The notes: a model not told the origin generated them from the letters alone. DNA of 52,401 nt from DASCNA01 sp036011305 (GCA_036011305.1 DASCNA010000195.1:1-52401); one strand, 5' to 3'; counted from the first letter of the stretch, positions 1 to 8,395 are shown. Program-made: numbers and translations.

Positions 1-624
1 CAAACGAATTGTCAGTACAGCTATTATTTTTTTCTTATAATAGATAGGAGTTGCTACAAACAAAGTAGGTCTATCACTGCCTATGCGCCCTGAAGAATCA
101 GGTAACGGGACATCTGAAACCATTGAAGGAATAAAAACAGTTTCACCTCTAAAAGCTTTTTCCAAAAGATGTTTTCGTTCTTTTGCAATAATATTCAACG
201 TTCCAACATTTGAATTTCGCATTGACCCAATACTGATATAGTTTTTATCTATAATGAAAAAGCCCAATGCATTTAACTCTTTTAAATAAAGATCGAAAAA
301 ACTTCTTAATTTAGCCATAGCATTTGAATTGCAAAGATTCTTTTTATTTTTTTCTACCTTCAGAAGATTTAAGGTTTCCTTGATAACAGTTTGGCTCATT
401 GCAAGCTTTTTGATTATACTTTTTTCCTGATCAACCCAAATATATATTGCTTCCTGAGTAGTTCGAGCAACAGCTTGAAGCGTATTTCTTACTCTTATTC
501 TAGTCTCATTTTTTATCTGAAATAATGCCAGGGTGCTAACAGTAATAACAATTGCGACAAATATAGTAAAAGAAAATATAATAGGTAATATTTGTTTATT
601 CTTATATATTCTTACATTGCTCAT
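1..624 (-). CDS. Membrane-anchored sensor protein with extracytoplasmic CACHE-like domain, N-terminal part only
   Basis: An open frame of 208 codons starts with ATG at 622-624 on the minus strand and runs off the left edge without a stop, so only the N-terminal part is present. Residues about 11-37 form a hydrophobic segment (PIIFSFTIFVAIVITVSTLA). It is followed by an extracytoplasmic region with the look of a double-CACHE sensor: a helical stretch (QAVARTTQEAIYIWVDQEK), then an FFIIDKNYISIGSMR strand region, then a late FVATPIYYKKKIIAVLTIRL segment. Such domains precede histidine kinase, GGDEF, cyclase or chemoreceptor outputs, and the output here is outside the window. It is transcribed away from the cassette array and probably is not part of it. 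The family assignment rests on pattern and topology only. Confidence 0.7.
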   Translation of the reverse strand, partial: MSNVRIYKNKQILPIIFSFTIFVAIVITVSTLALFQIKNETRIRVRNTLQAVARTTQEAIYIWVDQEKSIIKKLAMSQTVIKETLNLLKVEKNKKNLCNSNAMAKLRSFFDLYLKELNALGFFIIDKNYISIGSMRNSNVGTLNIIAKERKHLLEKAFRGETVFIPSMVSDVPLPDSSGRIGSDRPTLFVATPIYYKKKIIAVLTIRL

Positions 625-1149
625 TTATTTATCACTGCTAAACATATAAAGATTATTATCAATATTTTTAGTGCATAACTAGCAAAATAACAATATTATG
701 AAAATAAACTTAAGTCTAATAAATATAAATCTGACCACCAAAATATATATTGATCCAGGAAAGCTTGATGTAAGGCCATCTGTTAATAAGCTTCCAAATC
801 TTTTAGATTCTCGAAAAGACTCCCGAAAGTTATTCACTGAGGGGGCATTCAGAGAACTAAGATGTCACAGAAGAAAACGTTGAATATTCTACAAAAGAAC
901 TAAATAGTGATGCTAAAAGTCATAAAAAGTCACAGGAGGACATAAAATGTCGTAGACAAAAAAATGGCTCCGCCAGTTGGATTCGAACCAGCAGTAAATC
1001 AGCTAATTTAGCCTAAAATAAAAATCAAACCTCCCGAAAAGAAAAGAAAACGATTGAAATGGCAGAATTTAATGATCGAATAAATGATTTATTATTAAAC
1101 TGATAATTCATTTATAATAATGAGGTAATGTATTATATTAATTGGTTTC
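625..1149. other. Intergenic region at the left edge of the cassette array
   Basis: There is no convincing gene here. A 61-codon frame at 698-883 has no good ribosome site and no recognisable protein character. The stretch holds a tRNA 3'-end fragment at 965-992 (minus strand). It also has an isolated GTTGAAT box at 879-885 that fits the integron core consensus GTTRRRY and could be an attI or eroded attC. No integrase gene is visible. Confidence 0.5.
965..992 (-). other. 3'-terminal fragment of a tRNA (tRNA-Asn-like)
   Basis: Read on the minus strand, this stretch gives a T-arm (stem GCTGG, loop TTCGAAT, stem CCAAC) with one stem mismatch. It is followed by TGGCGGA, discriminator G and CCA. 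A G discriminator with an acceptor 3' strand ending GGA-G-CCA resembles bacterial tRNA-Asn. The anticodon and D arms are missing upstream (higher coordinates), so this is not a functional tRNA. Such 3' fragments are typical scars left by elements that integrate into tRNA genes. Confidence 0.55.
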
Positions 1150-1208
1150 AGTTAACCATCCATACCAGAGAATGCACTAATTGTTCATCGCTGAATTAAA
1201 TGGTAAAT
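1150..1208 (+). repeat. attC-like site
   Basis: The left box AGTTAAC (1150-1156) matches RYYYAAC. The right box GGTAAAT (1202-1208) differs from GTTAAAT by one base. It precedes the first cassette gene by 55 bases and would be the site of a lost or unmarked upstream cassette. Confidence 0.55.
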
Positions 1209-1263
1209 ATAAAAATAAAATGAGAATAGATCAATTTATAATCAAAAATAAAAGGTAGTAATA

Positions 1264-1653
1264 ATGTTAAAAGATATTCTCAAGTCATTGTTTAAAAATG
1301 TTTATCAACCTCAAGTTGCCCCAGAAAAATATATTCAAAAATTTGTTAGTACTGACTATATACAAATAGTGGATGGACATCAAATCAATTACTCTGATTT
1401 TGTCTCACACATAATTAAACAACGACAAATTATTAAAGATGTATTTTTTAATTTTATCTATCTTGTTGAAGAAGATGATTGTGTCGCATCATTACATAGA
1501 GTTCATGCAACAAAGATTGATGATAATAAAAAAATCATTGCTGAAGTCTATGCTTTCTTTCAATTTAAAGAAGGCATGTTGATTTCTTGCAATGAACGAA
1601 CAAAAATTATTCAAGGTTCCTCTGAAGATAAAGATTTAGGGCGAAGAAAATAG
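1264..1653 (+). CDS. SnoaL/NTF2-like small protein
   Basis: A 129-residue soluble protein with no signal peptide. Its pattern is that of the nuclear transport factor 2 / SnoaL-like cone fold: an N-terminal helix, a mid-protein SDFVSHI segment, then strands ending in EVYAFFQFKEGMLISCNERTK, the usual C-terminal sheet of this fold. Members bind small hydrophobic ligands or act as isomerases and cyclases; the substrate here cannot be read from sequence. It is the first clear gene after the left array boundary. An attC follows its stop codon within a few bases, so gene and site form a standard single-gene cassette. Confidence 0.65.
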   Translation: MLKDILKSLFKNVYQPQVAPEKYIQKFVSTDYIQIVDGHQINYSDFVSHIIKQRQIIKDVFFNFIYLVEEDDCVASLHRVHATKIDDNKKIIAEVYAFFQFKEGMLISCNERTKIIQGSSEDKDLGRRK

Positions 1654-1657
1654 GTTA

Positions 1658-1728
1658 AGTTAACCAAAATTTCAGGTAACTGACTTTTAGCTCCATTCAA
1701 ATCCAGTACCTGATTTCAAACGTTATGG
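1658..1728 (+). repeat. attC site
   Basis: The left box is AGTTAAC (1658-1664) and the right box is GTTATGG (1722-1728). The inner arms CAGGTAACTG and CCAGTACCTG pair except for one extra A in the left arm. This is the extrahelical-base arrangement expected of a folded attC bottom strand, making it one of the best sites in the window. Confidence 0.85.
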
Positions 1729-1737
1729 AGAAAAATC

Positions 1738-2289
1738 ATGACATACTTTAAGAGAATTATAGGAGAAAAATGTTATTTATCTCCATTTTGCAAAGATGAA
1801 ATAGAAAAGATTACAGGATGGTCAAATGATAAAGATGTTTACTCTACAACATTATATGCACATAAATTAGTATCACTTAATCAACAGGAAGAACTACTAA
1901 AAGACAAAACAAATACATTTTCAATTGTTGACTTAGAAACAAATAATTTGCTTGGACATACAGGAATTTTTGATATAGATAATATCAACAGAAAAGCTAA
2001 TTTTGGCATAATAATTGGCAATAAGAAGTTTCATGGAAAAGGCTATGGACAAGAAGCTACAAAATTAATACTTGATTTTGCCTTTAACATACTAAATTTT
2101 AATAACATTTTCTTATCAGTTTTTTCATATAATACTAAGGGCTATAATTGTTATAAAAAAATAGGTTTTAAAGAAATTGGCAGAAGAAGAAAATCATGGT
2201 TTTATGGTGGGAAATATTATGATGAAATATATATGGACTTATTAGTTGACGAATTTAATAAAAAATATGAAACTATATTTAAACCATAA
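1738..2289 (+). CDS. GNAT N-acetyltransferase, RimL-like
   Basis: A 183-residue GCN5-related acetyltransferase of the RimJ/RimL type. The acetyl-CoA-binding motif is the stretch KKFHGKGYGQEATKLIL around residues 95-112, preceded by the strand FGIIIG. The C-terminal NTKGYNCYKKIGFKEIGRR is the typical motif B helix and strand. The family transfers acetyl from acetyl-CoA to protein N-termini, amino acids or antibiotics, and the acceptor is unknown here. The start codon lies 10 bases after the upstream attC right box. The downstream site is eroded. Confidence 0.85.
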   Translation: MTYFKRIIGEKCYLSPFCKDEIEKITGWSNDKDVYSTTLYAHKLVSLNQQEELLKDKTNTFSIVDLETNNLLGHTGIFDIDNINRKANFGIIIGNKKFHGKGYGQEATKLILDFAFNILNFNNIFLSVFSYNTKGYNCYKKIGFKEIGRRRKSWFYGGKYYDEIYMDLLVDEFNKKYETIFKP

Positions 2290-2420
2290 CAAATCAATTC
2301 ACTTAATATTTTATTCGTTATAAAAAGAAAAATTAATAATAAGCAATTAAACTTATAACCAGTAGATGGTCTTATTATTTTTTTGCTTCACTGCAAATAT
2401 ATCAATAACTTATAACGTAA
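2284..2420 (+). repeat. Degenerate attC-like region
   Basis: There are two overlapping candidates. One has boxes CCATAAC (2284-2290) and GTTATAA (2317-2323). The other starts at TTATAAC (2352-2358) and ends near CGTAAAG, after a GCTTCACTGCAAA loop-like segment that recurs in other sites. The extra length suggests a decayed site or a cassette remnant. Confidence 0.35.
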
Positions 2421-2444
2421 AGTATATAAAAATGAGATAGCAAT

Positions 2445-2987
2445 ATGAATGCTTTGATAATTATTGATATGCAAAAAGTATCATTTTCAACAAAAGAAAG
2501 ATTTGATACTAAAGGAACTATAAAAAGAATTAATAATCTAATAGAAACCTTTAATGCCAATAACGGAAAAATAATTTTCATACAGCACGATGGTTCAAAA
2601 GAAGAAGGATGCTTCCCATTAACTGAAGGCTGGGAAATTTTAGATGCTCTGATAAAAAAAGAATCTGATACTATCATAAGAAAAACAATATGTGATTCAT
2701 TTTATAAGACCACTCTAAAACAGACTTTGACTGAATTAAATATTAATACGCTAATAATTACCGGTTGTGCTACTGATTATTGTGTTGATACGACAGTCAA
2801 ATCGGCAATAAGTAATGGATTCAATGTAGTTATTGCAAAGGATTGTCATACAACAGCAGATAAACCATATATGAAAGCAGAAAAAATAATTCAACATTAT
2901 AATTGGATCTGGCAAGATTTTATCGTACCAAAAGGACAAAAGATTGAAGTCTTGGATACTAAAGAAATAATTAAAAAACTGACTTAA
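2445..2987 (+). CDS. Isochorismatase-family cysteine hydrolase
   Basis: A 180-residue cytoplasmic hydrolase of the isochorismatase/nicotinamidase superfamily. The catalytic triad can be placed as Asp8 (LIIIDMQ), Lys80 (IIRKT) and Cys113 in ITGCATDYCVDTT. The cis-peptide-like GCATDYCV segment is the family hallmark. Members hydrolyse nicotinamide, N-carbamoyl compounds, isochorismate or related amides; the substrate is undetermined. The stop codon TAA is part of the left box of a strong attC, so this is a compact cassette. Confidence 0.85.
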   Translation: MNALIIIDMQKVSFSTKERFDTKGTIKRINNLIETFNANNGKIIFIQHDGSKEEGCFPLTEGWEILDALIKKESDTIIRKTICDSFYKTTLKQTLTELNINTLIITGCATDYCVDTTVKSAISNGFNVVIAKDCHTTADKPYMKAEKIIQHYNWIWQDFIVPKGQKIEVLDTKEIIKKLT

Positions 2988-3054
2988 CTTGTAGATGCAC
3001 TTAATCGTCTTATCGCTGGCGCTCTGAGTCCATAAGTTAATTCAAATGTTAAAT
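2982..3054 (+). repeat. attC site
   Basis: The left box ACTTAAC (2982-2988) overlaps the preceding stop codon. The right box GTTAAAT (3048-3054) fits GTTRRRY exactly and lies 13 bases before the next start codon. Confidence 0.85.
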
Positions 3055-3067
3055 ATGAAAGATTAAA

Positions 3068-4063
3068 ATGACAAGACATATACTCAAGTCAAATATTCAT
3101 ACTGTACATAAAGGTAGATTTTCGCCCTTGTTTAAACCCGCTCTAAATATTGTTTCTGGAGATATAGTTGACATAGAAACATATGCAGGTTATATCAATT
3201 TTTCAGATATACCTGAAGCAATATTAACAGAAGATTTAGTTAATATATATAAAAAACTTCCCTATGAACGTAAACTAGGAGACGGTTCTCATTTACTAAC
3301 AGGCCCTATATATATTGAAGATGCTGAACCAGGCGATTTAATTGAAATAAGACTAATAAAAATAGAACCAAGTGAGCCCATCGGTTACAATTTGATTCTA
3401 CCTGGCACTGGTTCTCTACCAGAAGAATTTGATTACAATAAGCTATTGCTTATTCCTATAGATTTAGAGCAAAACAGTGTAGAGTTCCCTGAAAAAAGTA
3501 ATATTAGAATTCCTTTGTCTCCTTTTTTCGGCATCATAGGCGTTGCTACAGAAGATACTAACCAATCTGCTATTCCTCCGGGGAAACATGGTGGCAATAT
3601 GGATAACAAAGAGTTAATAGAAGGAACCAGAGTCTTTATTCCTGTACAGGTTAGCGGTGGATTGCTTTCAATTGGAGACGGACATTCTATTCAGGGCGAT
3701 GGAGAAGTAAATGCTTTTGCGCTGGAAACTTCGATGAATGGCACCGTACAAATAATATTACATAAGAGTATGCTTAACTTTGACTCTCCATTTGCTGAAA
3801 CAGATACTCACTGGATAACAATGGGATTCGAAAATACTCTGGATGACGCTTTTAAAAAAGCCCTTCTGCATATGCTGGAACTTTTAACAACATTCTACCC
3901 GCTAACAAAAGAAGAAGCATATAGATTATGCAGCCTTACTGCCGATTTTCGAATTACCCAGGCTGTCAACCTTCCCAATAAAGGAGTTCACGGCATGATT
4001 CCAAAATCTATTTTTTCAAGTTTACCTGCAACCAACAAACTAATACAGGAATGGAAAATATAA
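3068..4063 (+). CDS. Acetamidase/formamidase family protein
   Basis: A 331-residue protein of the FmdA/AmdA family, which hydrolyses formamide or acetamide to ammonia and the acid. Visible family features are the GPIYIEDAEPGDLIEIRL strand near residue 78, a GGNMDN motif near residue 175 and SIGDGHSIQGDGEVNA near residue 200, a conserved metal and active-site region. The length is normal for the family and nothing suggests truncation. It lies between two attC sites and is one of several amide hydrolases in the array. Confidence 0.85.
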   Translation: MTRHILKSNIHTVHKGRFSPLFKPALNIVSGDIVDIETYAGYINFSDIPEAILTEDLVNIYKKLPYERKLGDGSHLLTGPIYIEDAEPGDLIEIRLIKIEPSEPIGYNLILPGTGSLPEEFDYNKLLLIPIDLEQNSVEFPEKSNIRIPLSPFFGIIGVATEDTNQSAIPPGKHGGNMDNKELIEGTRVFIPVQVSGGLLSIGDGHSIQGDGEVNAFALETSMNGTVQIILHKSMLNFDSPFAETDTHWITMGFENTLDDAFKKALLHMLELLTTFYPLTKEEAYRLCSLTADFRITQAVNLPNKGVHGMIPKSIFSSLPATNKLIQEWKI

Positions 4064-4065
4064 AT

Positions 4066-4137
4066 TAATAACAAATCACTTCATATAACTACTATTCCGC
4101 TCAGCAGCATAGCTGTATGTGAGCTTAAGCATTATAG
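4066..4137 (+). repeat. attC site with A-type core
   Basis: The left box is TAATAAC (4066-4072) and the right box is ATTATAG (4131-4137), where the canonical core G is replaced by A. The inner CAGCATAGCTGTATGTGAGC resembles the loop of the site at 10005-10058. Confidence 0.6.
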
Positions 4138-4218
4138 TTAAAAAATTGAAAAATATATTTGTAGTTTAAGTATCTTAGGTTTAACTTTTTATAAATTTCA
4201 AAATGAGAGATGGGATAA

Positions 4219-4854
4219 ATGAAAAAATACATTCTTTTTGACAATGATGGTGTTCTTGTTGATACTGAGTATTGGTATTTCATGTCAACTAAGCGGGCTT
4301 TATCAAAATTAGGAATCAATATTAATAAGAAATTATATTTAACGAATATGTCTAAGGGTATTTCCATTTGGCAACAGGCAAAAGATTTAGGTATTGATAA
4401 AACAGTAATTTCTCAAAAAAGGGAAATTAGAAATCGTTATTACCAAGAATATTTACAAAAAGAAAACATAGAAATTAATGGAGTTGAAGAGGTTTTATCT
4501 AAGCTTTCTAAGAAATATAGAATGGCAGTCATAACTACCTCAAAACGCAATGACTTTGAATTAATACATGAAAAACGTAGAATAATAGATTATATGGATT
4601 TTGTTTTGACTGTAGAGGATTATGATAATGCTAAACCCTTTCCTGACCCTTACCTTGCTGGACTTAAAAGATTTGGAGCCTTAAAAGAAGAAACTTTAAT
4701 TGTAGAAGACTCAGAGCGAGGTCTAATGTCTGCTGTTAATGCTGGAATTGACTGTGTCATTGTTCATAATGAATTTATGGAAACAAACGATTTTTCAAAA
4801 GCTACACACAGAATAAAATCCTTAAATGAACTTCTAATACTATTAAAAGAGTAA
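4219..4854 (+). CDS. HAD-superfamily phosphatase, beta-phosphoglucomutase-like
   Basis: A 211-residue haloacid dehalogenase hydrolase. Motif I is FDNDGVLVDTE with nucleophile Asp8 and general acid Asp10. Motif II is the Thr in VITTSK. The motif III lysine lies in AKPFPDPYL and motif IV is IVEDSERGLMSAVNAG. The helical cap between motifs I and II fits subfamily IA, whose members dephosphorylate sugar phosphates or small phosphometabolites. It is a single-gene cassette with no operon partners. Confidence 0.85.
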   Translation: MKKYILFDNDGVLVDTEYWYFMSTKRALSKLGININKKLYLTNMSKGISIWQQAKDLGIDKTVISQKREIRNRYYQEYLQKENIEINGVEEVLSKLSKKYRMAVITTSKRNDFELIHEKRRIIDYMDFVLTVEDYDNAKPFPDPYLAGLKRFGALKEETLIVEDSERGLMSAVNAGIDCVIVHNEFMETNDFSKATHRIKSLNELLILLKE

Positions 4855-4867
4855 GAGAAATAAAATA

Positions 4868-4940
4868 AGATTACAAAATCATTGCTCTTAATCATTTTTC
4901 ACTATATCGAAAAAACGATAAGTGAATTCAAACATTATGA
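4868..4940 (+). repeat. attC-like site with A-type core
   Basis: The right box ATTATGA (4934-4940) follows TTCAAAC. The inner arms TTCACTATATCG and CGATAAGTGAA form a long imperfect stem. The left box AGATTAC is degenerate. Confidence 0.6.
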
Positions 4941-4964
4941 ATAAAAGGGATAAGGGGGAAAACT

Positions 4965-5474
4965 ATGAGTGTAGAGAATTTGAAAATCATTCCTGCAGGA
5001 AAAGAACATGTAAAAGCTCTAGCAATAATTCATGTCAATTCATGGAAAGCTGCTCATAAAAATATTGTTCCTGATGAAACTTTGAACTCAATGACAGTGC
5101 AAAAGAGAATAAATGTATTTTCAGAAGCTCTGAAAGATAAAAATATTTATCTTGCAATTCAAGATAATGCCCCAGCTGGTTTTATTACTGTAGACAGAGC
5201 CAGAGATCCTGACCTCACTAATGCAGGCGAAATTTGGGGGATCCACCTTGATCCTAAGTTTTGGAGGAAAAAAATTGGGACAGAACTTTTAAACTGGGGT
5301 CTAGATTACTTAACAAAAAAGAATTATGACAAAATTGTATTATGGGTATTTGAAGATAATTATAGAGCAAGAAAATTTTATGAATCAAAAGGATTCATAT
5401 TGGAAGGTTCAGCAAATTTAATGGAAAAATACAACAATGCAAAGGCATTGAGATATATAAAGAAAATTTCATGA
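4965..5474 (+). CDS. GNAT N-acetyltransferase
   Basis: A 169-residue GNAT enzyme. The N-terminal HVKALAIIHVNSWKAAHKNIVPDE is typical of a common bacterial GNAT group related to PhnO/YjdJ-type proteins. The acetyl-CoA loop is IHLDPKFWRKKIGTELLNWG around residues 90-110, and the C-terminal NYRARKFYESKGFILEG is the conserved motif B. The acceptor is unknown. The upstream sequence AAGGGGGAAAACT gives a strong ribosome site. It ends with TGA at the left box of an attC, one of several genes showing that UGA is a normal stop here. Confidence 0.85.
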   Translation: MSVENLKIIPAGKEHVKALAIIHVNSWKAAHKNIVPDETLNSMTVQKRINVFSEALKDKNIYLAIQDNAPAGFITVDRARDPDLTNAGEIWGIHLDPKFWRKKIGTELLNWGLDYLTKKNYDKIVLWVFEDNYRARKFYESKGFILEGSANLMEKYNNAKALRYIKKIS

Positions 5475-5539
5475 CCAATAAATACTCTTAATATTTTCTT
5501 GTTCCTGGGCGAAAATATAAGAGATCATAAATGTTAAAT
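5469..5539 (+). repeat. attC site, TCTTAATATTTTC subfamily
   Basis: The right box GTTAAAT (5533-5539) is canonical. The inner arms CTCTTAATATTTTC and GAAAATATAAGAG pair strongly and recur nearly unchanged in three other sites in this window. The left box around CATGACC overlaps the stop codon. Confidence 0.8.
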
Positions 5540-5606
5540 AGAATTAAAGATATAAATTATGTATAATAATAAAGTTTCTTACAACGAGAACAAATGGTGA
5601 GAGAAT

Positions 5607-6458
5607 ATGACAATAAAAATTGCCTGTTTACAAATGGAACCGATTGTTGGCTTAAAGGAAAGAAATATTGATCATACTCTTCAATTAATCGAACAAGCTT
5701 CTAAGAATGGAGCAAACCTTGTAGTTTTGCCAGAATTGTGTAATTCAGGTTATGTATTTGAATCCCGAGAAGAAGCATTTGAATTATCAGAATCAATACC
5801 TTCTGGAGAAACCTGTCAACAATGGATTAAAATAGCAGACAAATACAAAGTTTATATAGTTGCGGGCATCTGTGAATGCGAAGCAAATGTCCTCTATAAT
5901 TCATCAGTATTAATTGGACCTGAAGGCTACATTGGAACATTTAGAAAAGTACATTTGTGGAATAAAGAAAATCTCTTTTTTGAATCGGGAAACTTGGGTT
6001 TTCCAGTATTTAAAACAAAAATTGGTCGTATAGGAATGCTTATATGTTACGATGGCTGGTTTCCTGAGAGTTATAGACTGTGCGCATTACAAGGAGCTGA
6101 CATCATTTGCATTTCAACTAACTGGGTCCCGGTACCTGGACAAAAAGAAAATCGAGAATCTATGGCAAACATTCTTACTATGGCTGCCGCTCATGTAAAC
6201 TCTGTATATATAGCAGCTTGTGATCGTATTGGAACGGAACGAAAACAATCATTTATTGGGCAAAGCCTCGTTGTTAGTTATACCGGTTGGCCAATTAATA
6301 AGCCAGCTAGTTCTGATCAAGAAGAAATTATTTATGCCGATATTGATATAGCCGAATCAAGAGCAAAACGAAACTGGACTCAATTCAATCAACCATTGCG
6401 TGATCGTAGAACAGATATATATGATAAAATGCTTGGTTCGGATATATCTGAAGGTTGA
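5607..6458 (+). CDS. Carbon-nitrogen hydrolase (nitrilase superfamily)
   Basis: A 283-residue amidase of the nitrilase superfamily, which hydrolyses amides or nitriles using a Glu-Lys-Cys triad. All three residues are visible: Glu43 in LPELCNSGY, Lys114 in FRKVHLW and Cys147 in LICYDGWFPE. The length is normal and there is no signal peptide. A second, different nitrilase-family gene lies at 27427-28191. Other possible activities are N-carbamoyl amine hydrolase or omega-amidase; the sequence does not decide. Confidence 0.9.
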   Translation: MTIKIACLQMEPIVGLKERNIDHTLQLIEQASKNGANLVVLPELCNSGYVFESREEAFELSESIPSGETCQQWIKIADKYKVYIVAGICECEANVLYNSSVLIGPEGYIGTFRKVHLWNKENLFFESGNLGFPVFKTKIGRIGMLICYDGWFPESYRLCALQGADIICISTNWVPVPGQKENRESMANILTMAAAHVNSVYIAACDRIGTERKQSFIGQSLVVSYTGWPINKPASSDQEEIIYADIDIAESRAKRNWTQFNQPLRDRRTDIYDKMLGSDISEG

Positions 6459-6599
6459 TATTAAAACCTTTAGATTATTTATATAAGTATATCCATTTAT
6501 AATTATGGCTATCCTTTATTACAATATCTAAACAATAAAAGTATAATAATTATACTATTTAGCTTGCAGAAAAAACTAAAAATATATAATTTTTTATCT

Positions 6600-6659
6600 C
6601 TCTAACCAATCATTTCAGCTAACTTAGTTATAGTAGGCAGGTGATTTTTCATATTATAA
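6600..6659 (+). repeat. attC site with A-type core
   Basis: The left box is CTCTAAC (6600-6606) and the right box is ATTATAA (6653-6659). It is separated from the preceding stop by about 140 bases of AT-rich DNA, unusual in this array, where sites normally abut stop codons. Confidence 0.65.
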
Positions 6660-6668
6660 GGAGAAAAT

Positions 6669-7004
6669 ATGATATACAAAAATACAGAAAATAATTTTAA
6701 AACGGTAAAAGATGGATTTAAATTTAAAACTTTAGTTCATGAGCACAATACTCACATGATAAAAGCATTATTAAAAAAAAGTGCTATCATAGAAATGCAT
6801 AGACATCCGCATGAGCAAACTGGCTATTTGTTACAAGGTCATATAAAATTCATTATTGATAATAAAGTATATGATATCTTACCAGGAGATGCTTGGGCTA
6901 TACCAGGAAACTCAGAGCACCAGGCTGAAATTTTAGAAAACAGTATCATATTAGAGATATTTACACCCCCAAGAGAAGATTACCTACAATTAGAAAATGA
7001 ATAA
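6669..7004 (+). CDS. Small cupin-domain protein
   Basis: A 111-residue single-domain cupin. The metal-binding motif 1 is IEMHRHPHEQTGYLLQGHI (residues about 40-60), with His residues and Glu in the usual spacing. Motif 2 is LPGDAWAIPGNSEHQAEI. Small cupins of this kind bind a metal and act as dioxygenases, isomerases or ligand sensors. A good ribosome site (AAGGAG) lies 6 bases before the ATG. It is a single-gene cassette. Confidence 0.85.
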   Translation: MIYKNTENNFKTVKDGFKFKTLVHEHNTHMIKALLKKSAIIEMHRHPHEQTGYLLQGHIKFIIDNKVYDILPGDAWAIPGNSEHQAEILENSIILEIFTPPREDYLQLENE

Positions 7005-7010
7005 AAAAAC

Positions 7011-7072
7011 TTATAACCAATCATTATTGTACAGAACCTGCTAAAGCCGGCCGCTAAATTTAATTGTTAAAT
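7011..7072 (+). repeat. attC site
   Basis: The left box is TTATAAC (7011-7017) and the right box is GTTAAAT (7066-7072). The inner segment contains GCTAAAGCCGGCCGC, richer in GC than its surroundings. Confidence 0.8.
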
Positions 7073-7090
7073 GAAAAGGGAAATTTGAAA

Positions 7091-8386
7091 ATGATAAAAG
7101 TAATAATTACCCTTCTTGGAATTCTCGTGTTTACTCAAGCAGTCTATGCTTCACAGAATTTACCAAAAGTAAATCAGGTAGCTCTGCAATTTGCTAAAGA
7201 GTTTTCTAACAATCCCACTCAAATTGATAATCTTTTTTCAAAGAATTTTATTAAAAGGAATACTAATTCCAAAAACTGGTTAATAAATACATATAAGGAA
7301 AATGGTCAAGTAACAAAAGTTGAACCGGTAAAAATTTATTCTAATCGTACTGGAAAATTCAATTTTTTTTTCTCAAACCAAACCTATCTGCCAATCACCA
7401 TAGTTTTGCTGAATAATTATAAAATACAAAATACTGAAGTAGGCTACAAAACAAACCTAAACGACAGCTTTTTAAAGATAGTTAATGATTTAAAGAAGTG
7501 GCCAGGTAAGAATTCATTGACAATAAAGTATATTTCAGAAAATAACAAAAATGTTGTTAATTATAACAGTAATAAAATATTTCCCATTGCAAGTTCATTC
7601 AAATTATATGTATTGGGAGCATTGTATCATGCAATCCATAATAAACAGTTAAAATGGAATGATATTATTCATATTAACCATAAATATAATACATTAACAC
7701 CTGAGCTCCCTCAAGAAGGCGGTACAATAGAGTACTGGCCTAATCATGCACCTGTCACATTACAAACTCTTGCAACTTTAATGATTCAAAAAAGTGACAA
7801 TACAGCAGCAGATACTTTAATTCATATTGTAGGAAGAAAGAATATTGAAGCTATTTTAAAAAACATGGGTGATAACAATAGTGAATTAATGGTTCCATTC
7901 TGCACTATCAAACAATATAATTTAATGATACATAAACCAAGCATAGGCAGAGAATATCTTAAAGCTAAAACAGTAAGTAAAAAACTTGAAATTTTAGAAG
8001 AATTAACCAAACAAAAAACACCAAACTGGCATGATTATGCAAACTTTGATTTGGCATCTGAAGGCCTCGCATATAGAGCATCCACAAGCGATTTATGTAA
8101 TGCGATGATCTGGTTTGGTAAATCAACACACTTTAATACAAATTCAACTGTTTTGCAGATATTAGCTTCCTTTGGTCCTAAATTTGGTGGATTCAAGTAT
8201 GTTGGGCTTAAAGGAGGTTCTTTTGGAACTAATACTTTAAATACATTCACTATGACTTATCTTATTGAAAATAAAAATGATAAATGGTTTACAGTATCTA
8301 TTTCATGTCAGGATGCTAATGAACCTATAAATATTCAAAATGTAAATTTATTGATGAATCGCGTATTTATACTATTAAATAAATAG
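7091..8386 (+). CDS. Exported class A beta-lactamase-like serine hydrolase
   Basis: A 431-residue protein starting at the ATG of MIKVIITLLG. An upstream TTG frame extension overlaps the attC and is unlikely. Residues 1-20 form a signal peptide (ILVFTQAVYA). An N-terminal domain of about 110 residues of unknown fold (NTF2/SnoaL-like spacing) precedes a beta-lactamase2-type domain. In that domain Ser168 and Lys171 form the SxxK motif (SSFK), the SDN motif is at 235-237 and the KTG-equivalent is KGG at 374-376. The family includes class A beta-lactamases and related serine hydrolases acting in the periplasm. Whether it hydrolyses beta-lactams is unknown. It is cassette-borne. Confidence 0.85.
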   Translation: MIKVIITLLGILVFTQAVYASQNLPKVNQVALQFAKEFSNNPTQIDNLFSKNFIKRNTNSKNWLINTYKENGQVTKVEPVKIYSNRTGKFNFFFSNQTYLPITIVLLNNYKIQNTEVGYKTNLNDSFLKIVNDLKKWPGKNSLTIKYISENNKNVVNYNSNKIFPIASSFKLYVLGALYHAIHNKQLKWNDIIHINHKYNTLTPELPQEGGTIEYWPNHAPVTLQTLATLMIQKSDNTAADTLIHIVGRKNIEAILKNMGDNNSELMVPFCTIKQYNLMIHKPSIGREYLKAKTVSKKLEILEELTKQKTPNWHDYANFDLASEGLAYRASTSDLCNAMIWFGKSTHFNTNSTVLQILASFGPKFGGFKYVGLKGGSFGTNTLNTFTMTYLIENKNDKWFTVSISCQDANEPINIQNVNLLMNRVFILLNK

Positions 8387-8395
8387 AAATAAAGA

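Noticed and set aside
698..883. 61-codon plus-strand frame near the left edge
   Set aside because: No ribosome site, low-complexity N-terminus and no recognisable protein features; it overlaps the possible attI-like box.
7064..7090. Upstream TTG start for the beta-lactamase-like protein
   Set aside because: It lies within the attC right box and would put residues before a clear signal peptide; the ATG at 7091 is better.
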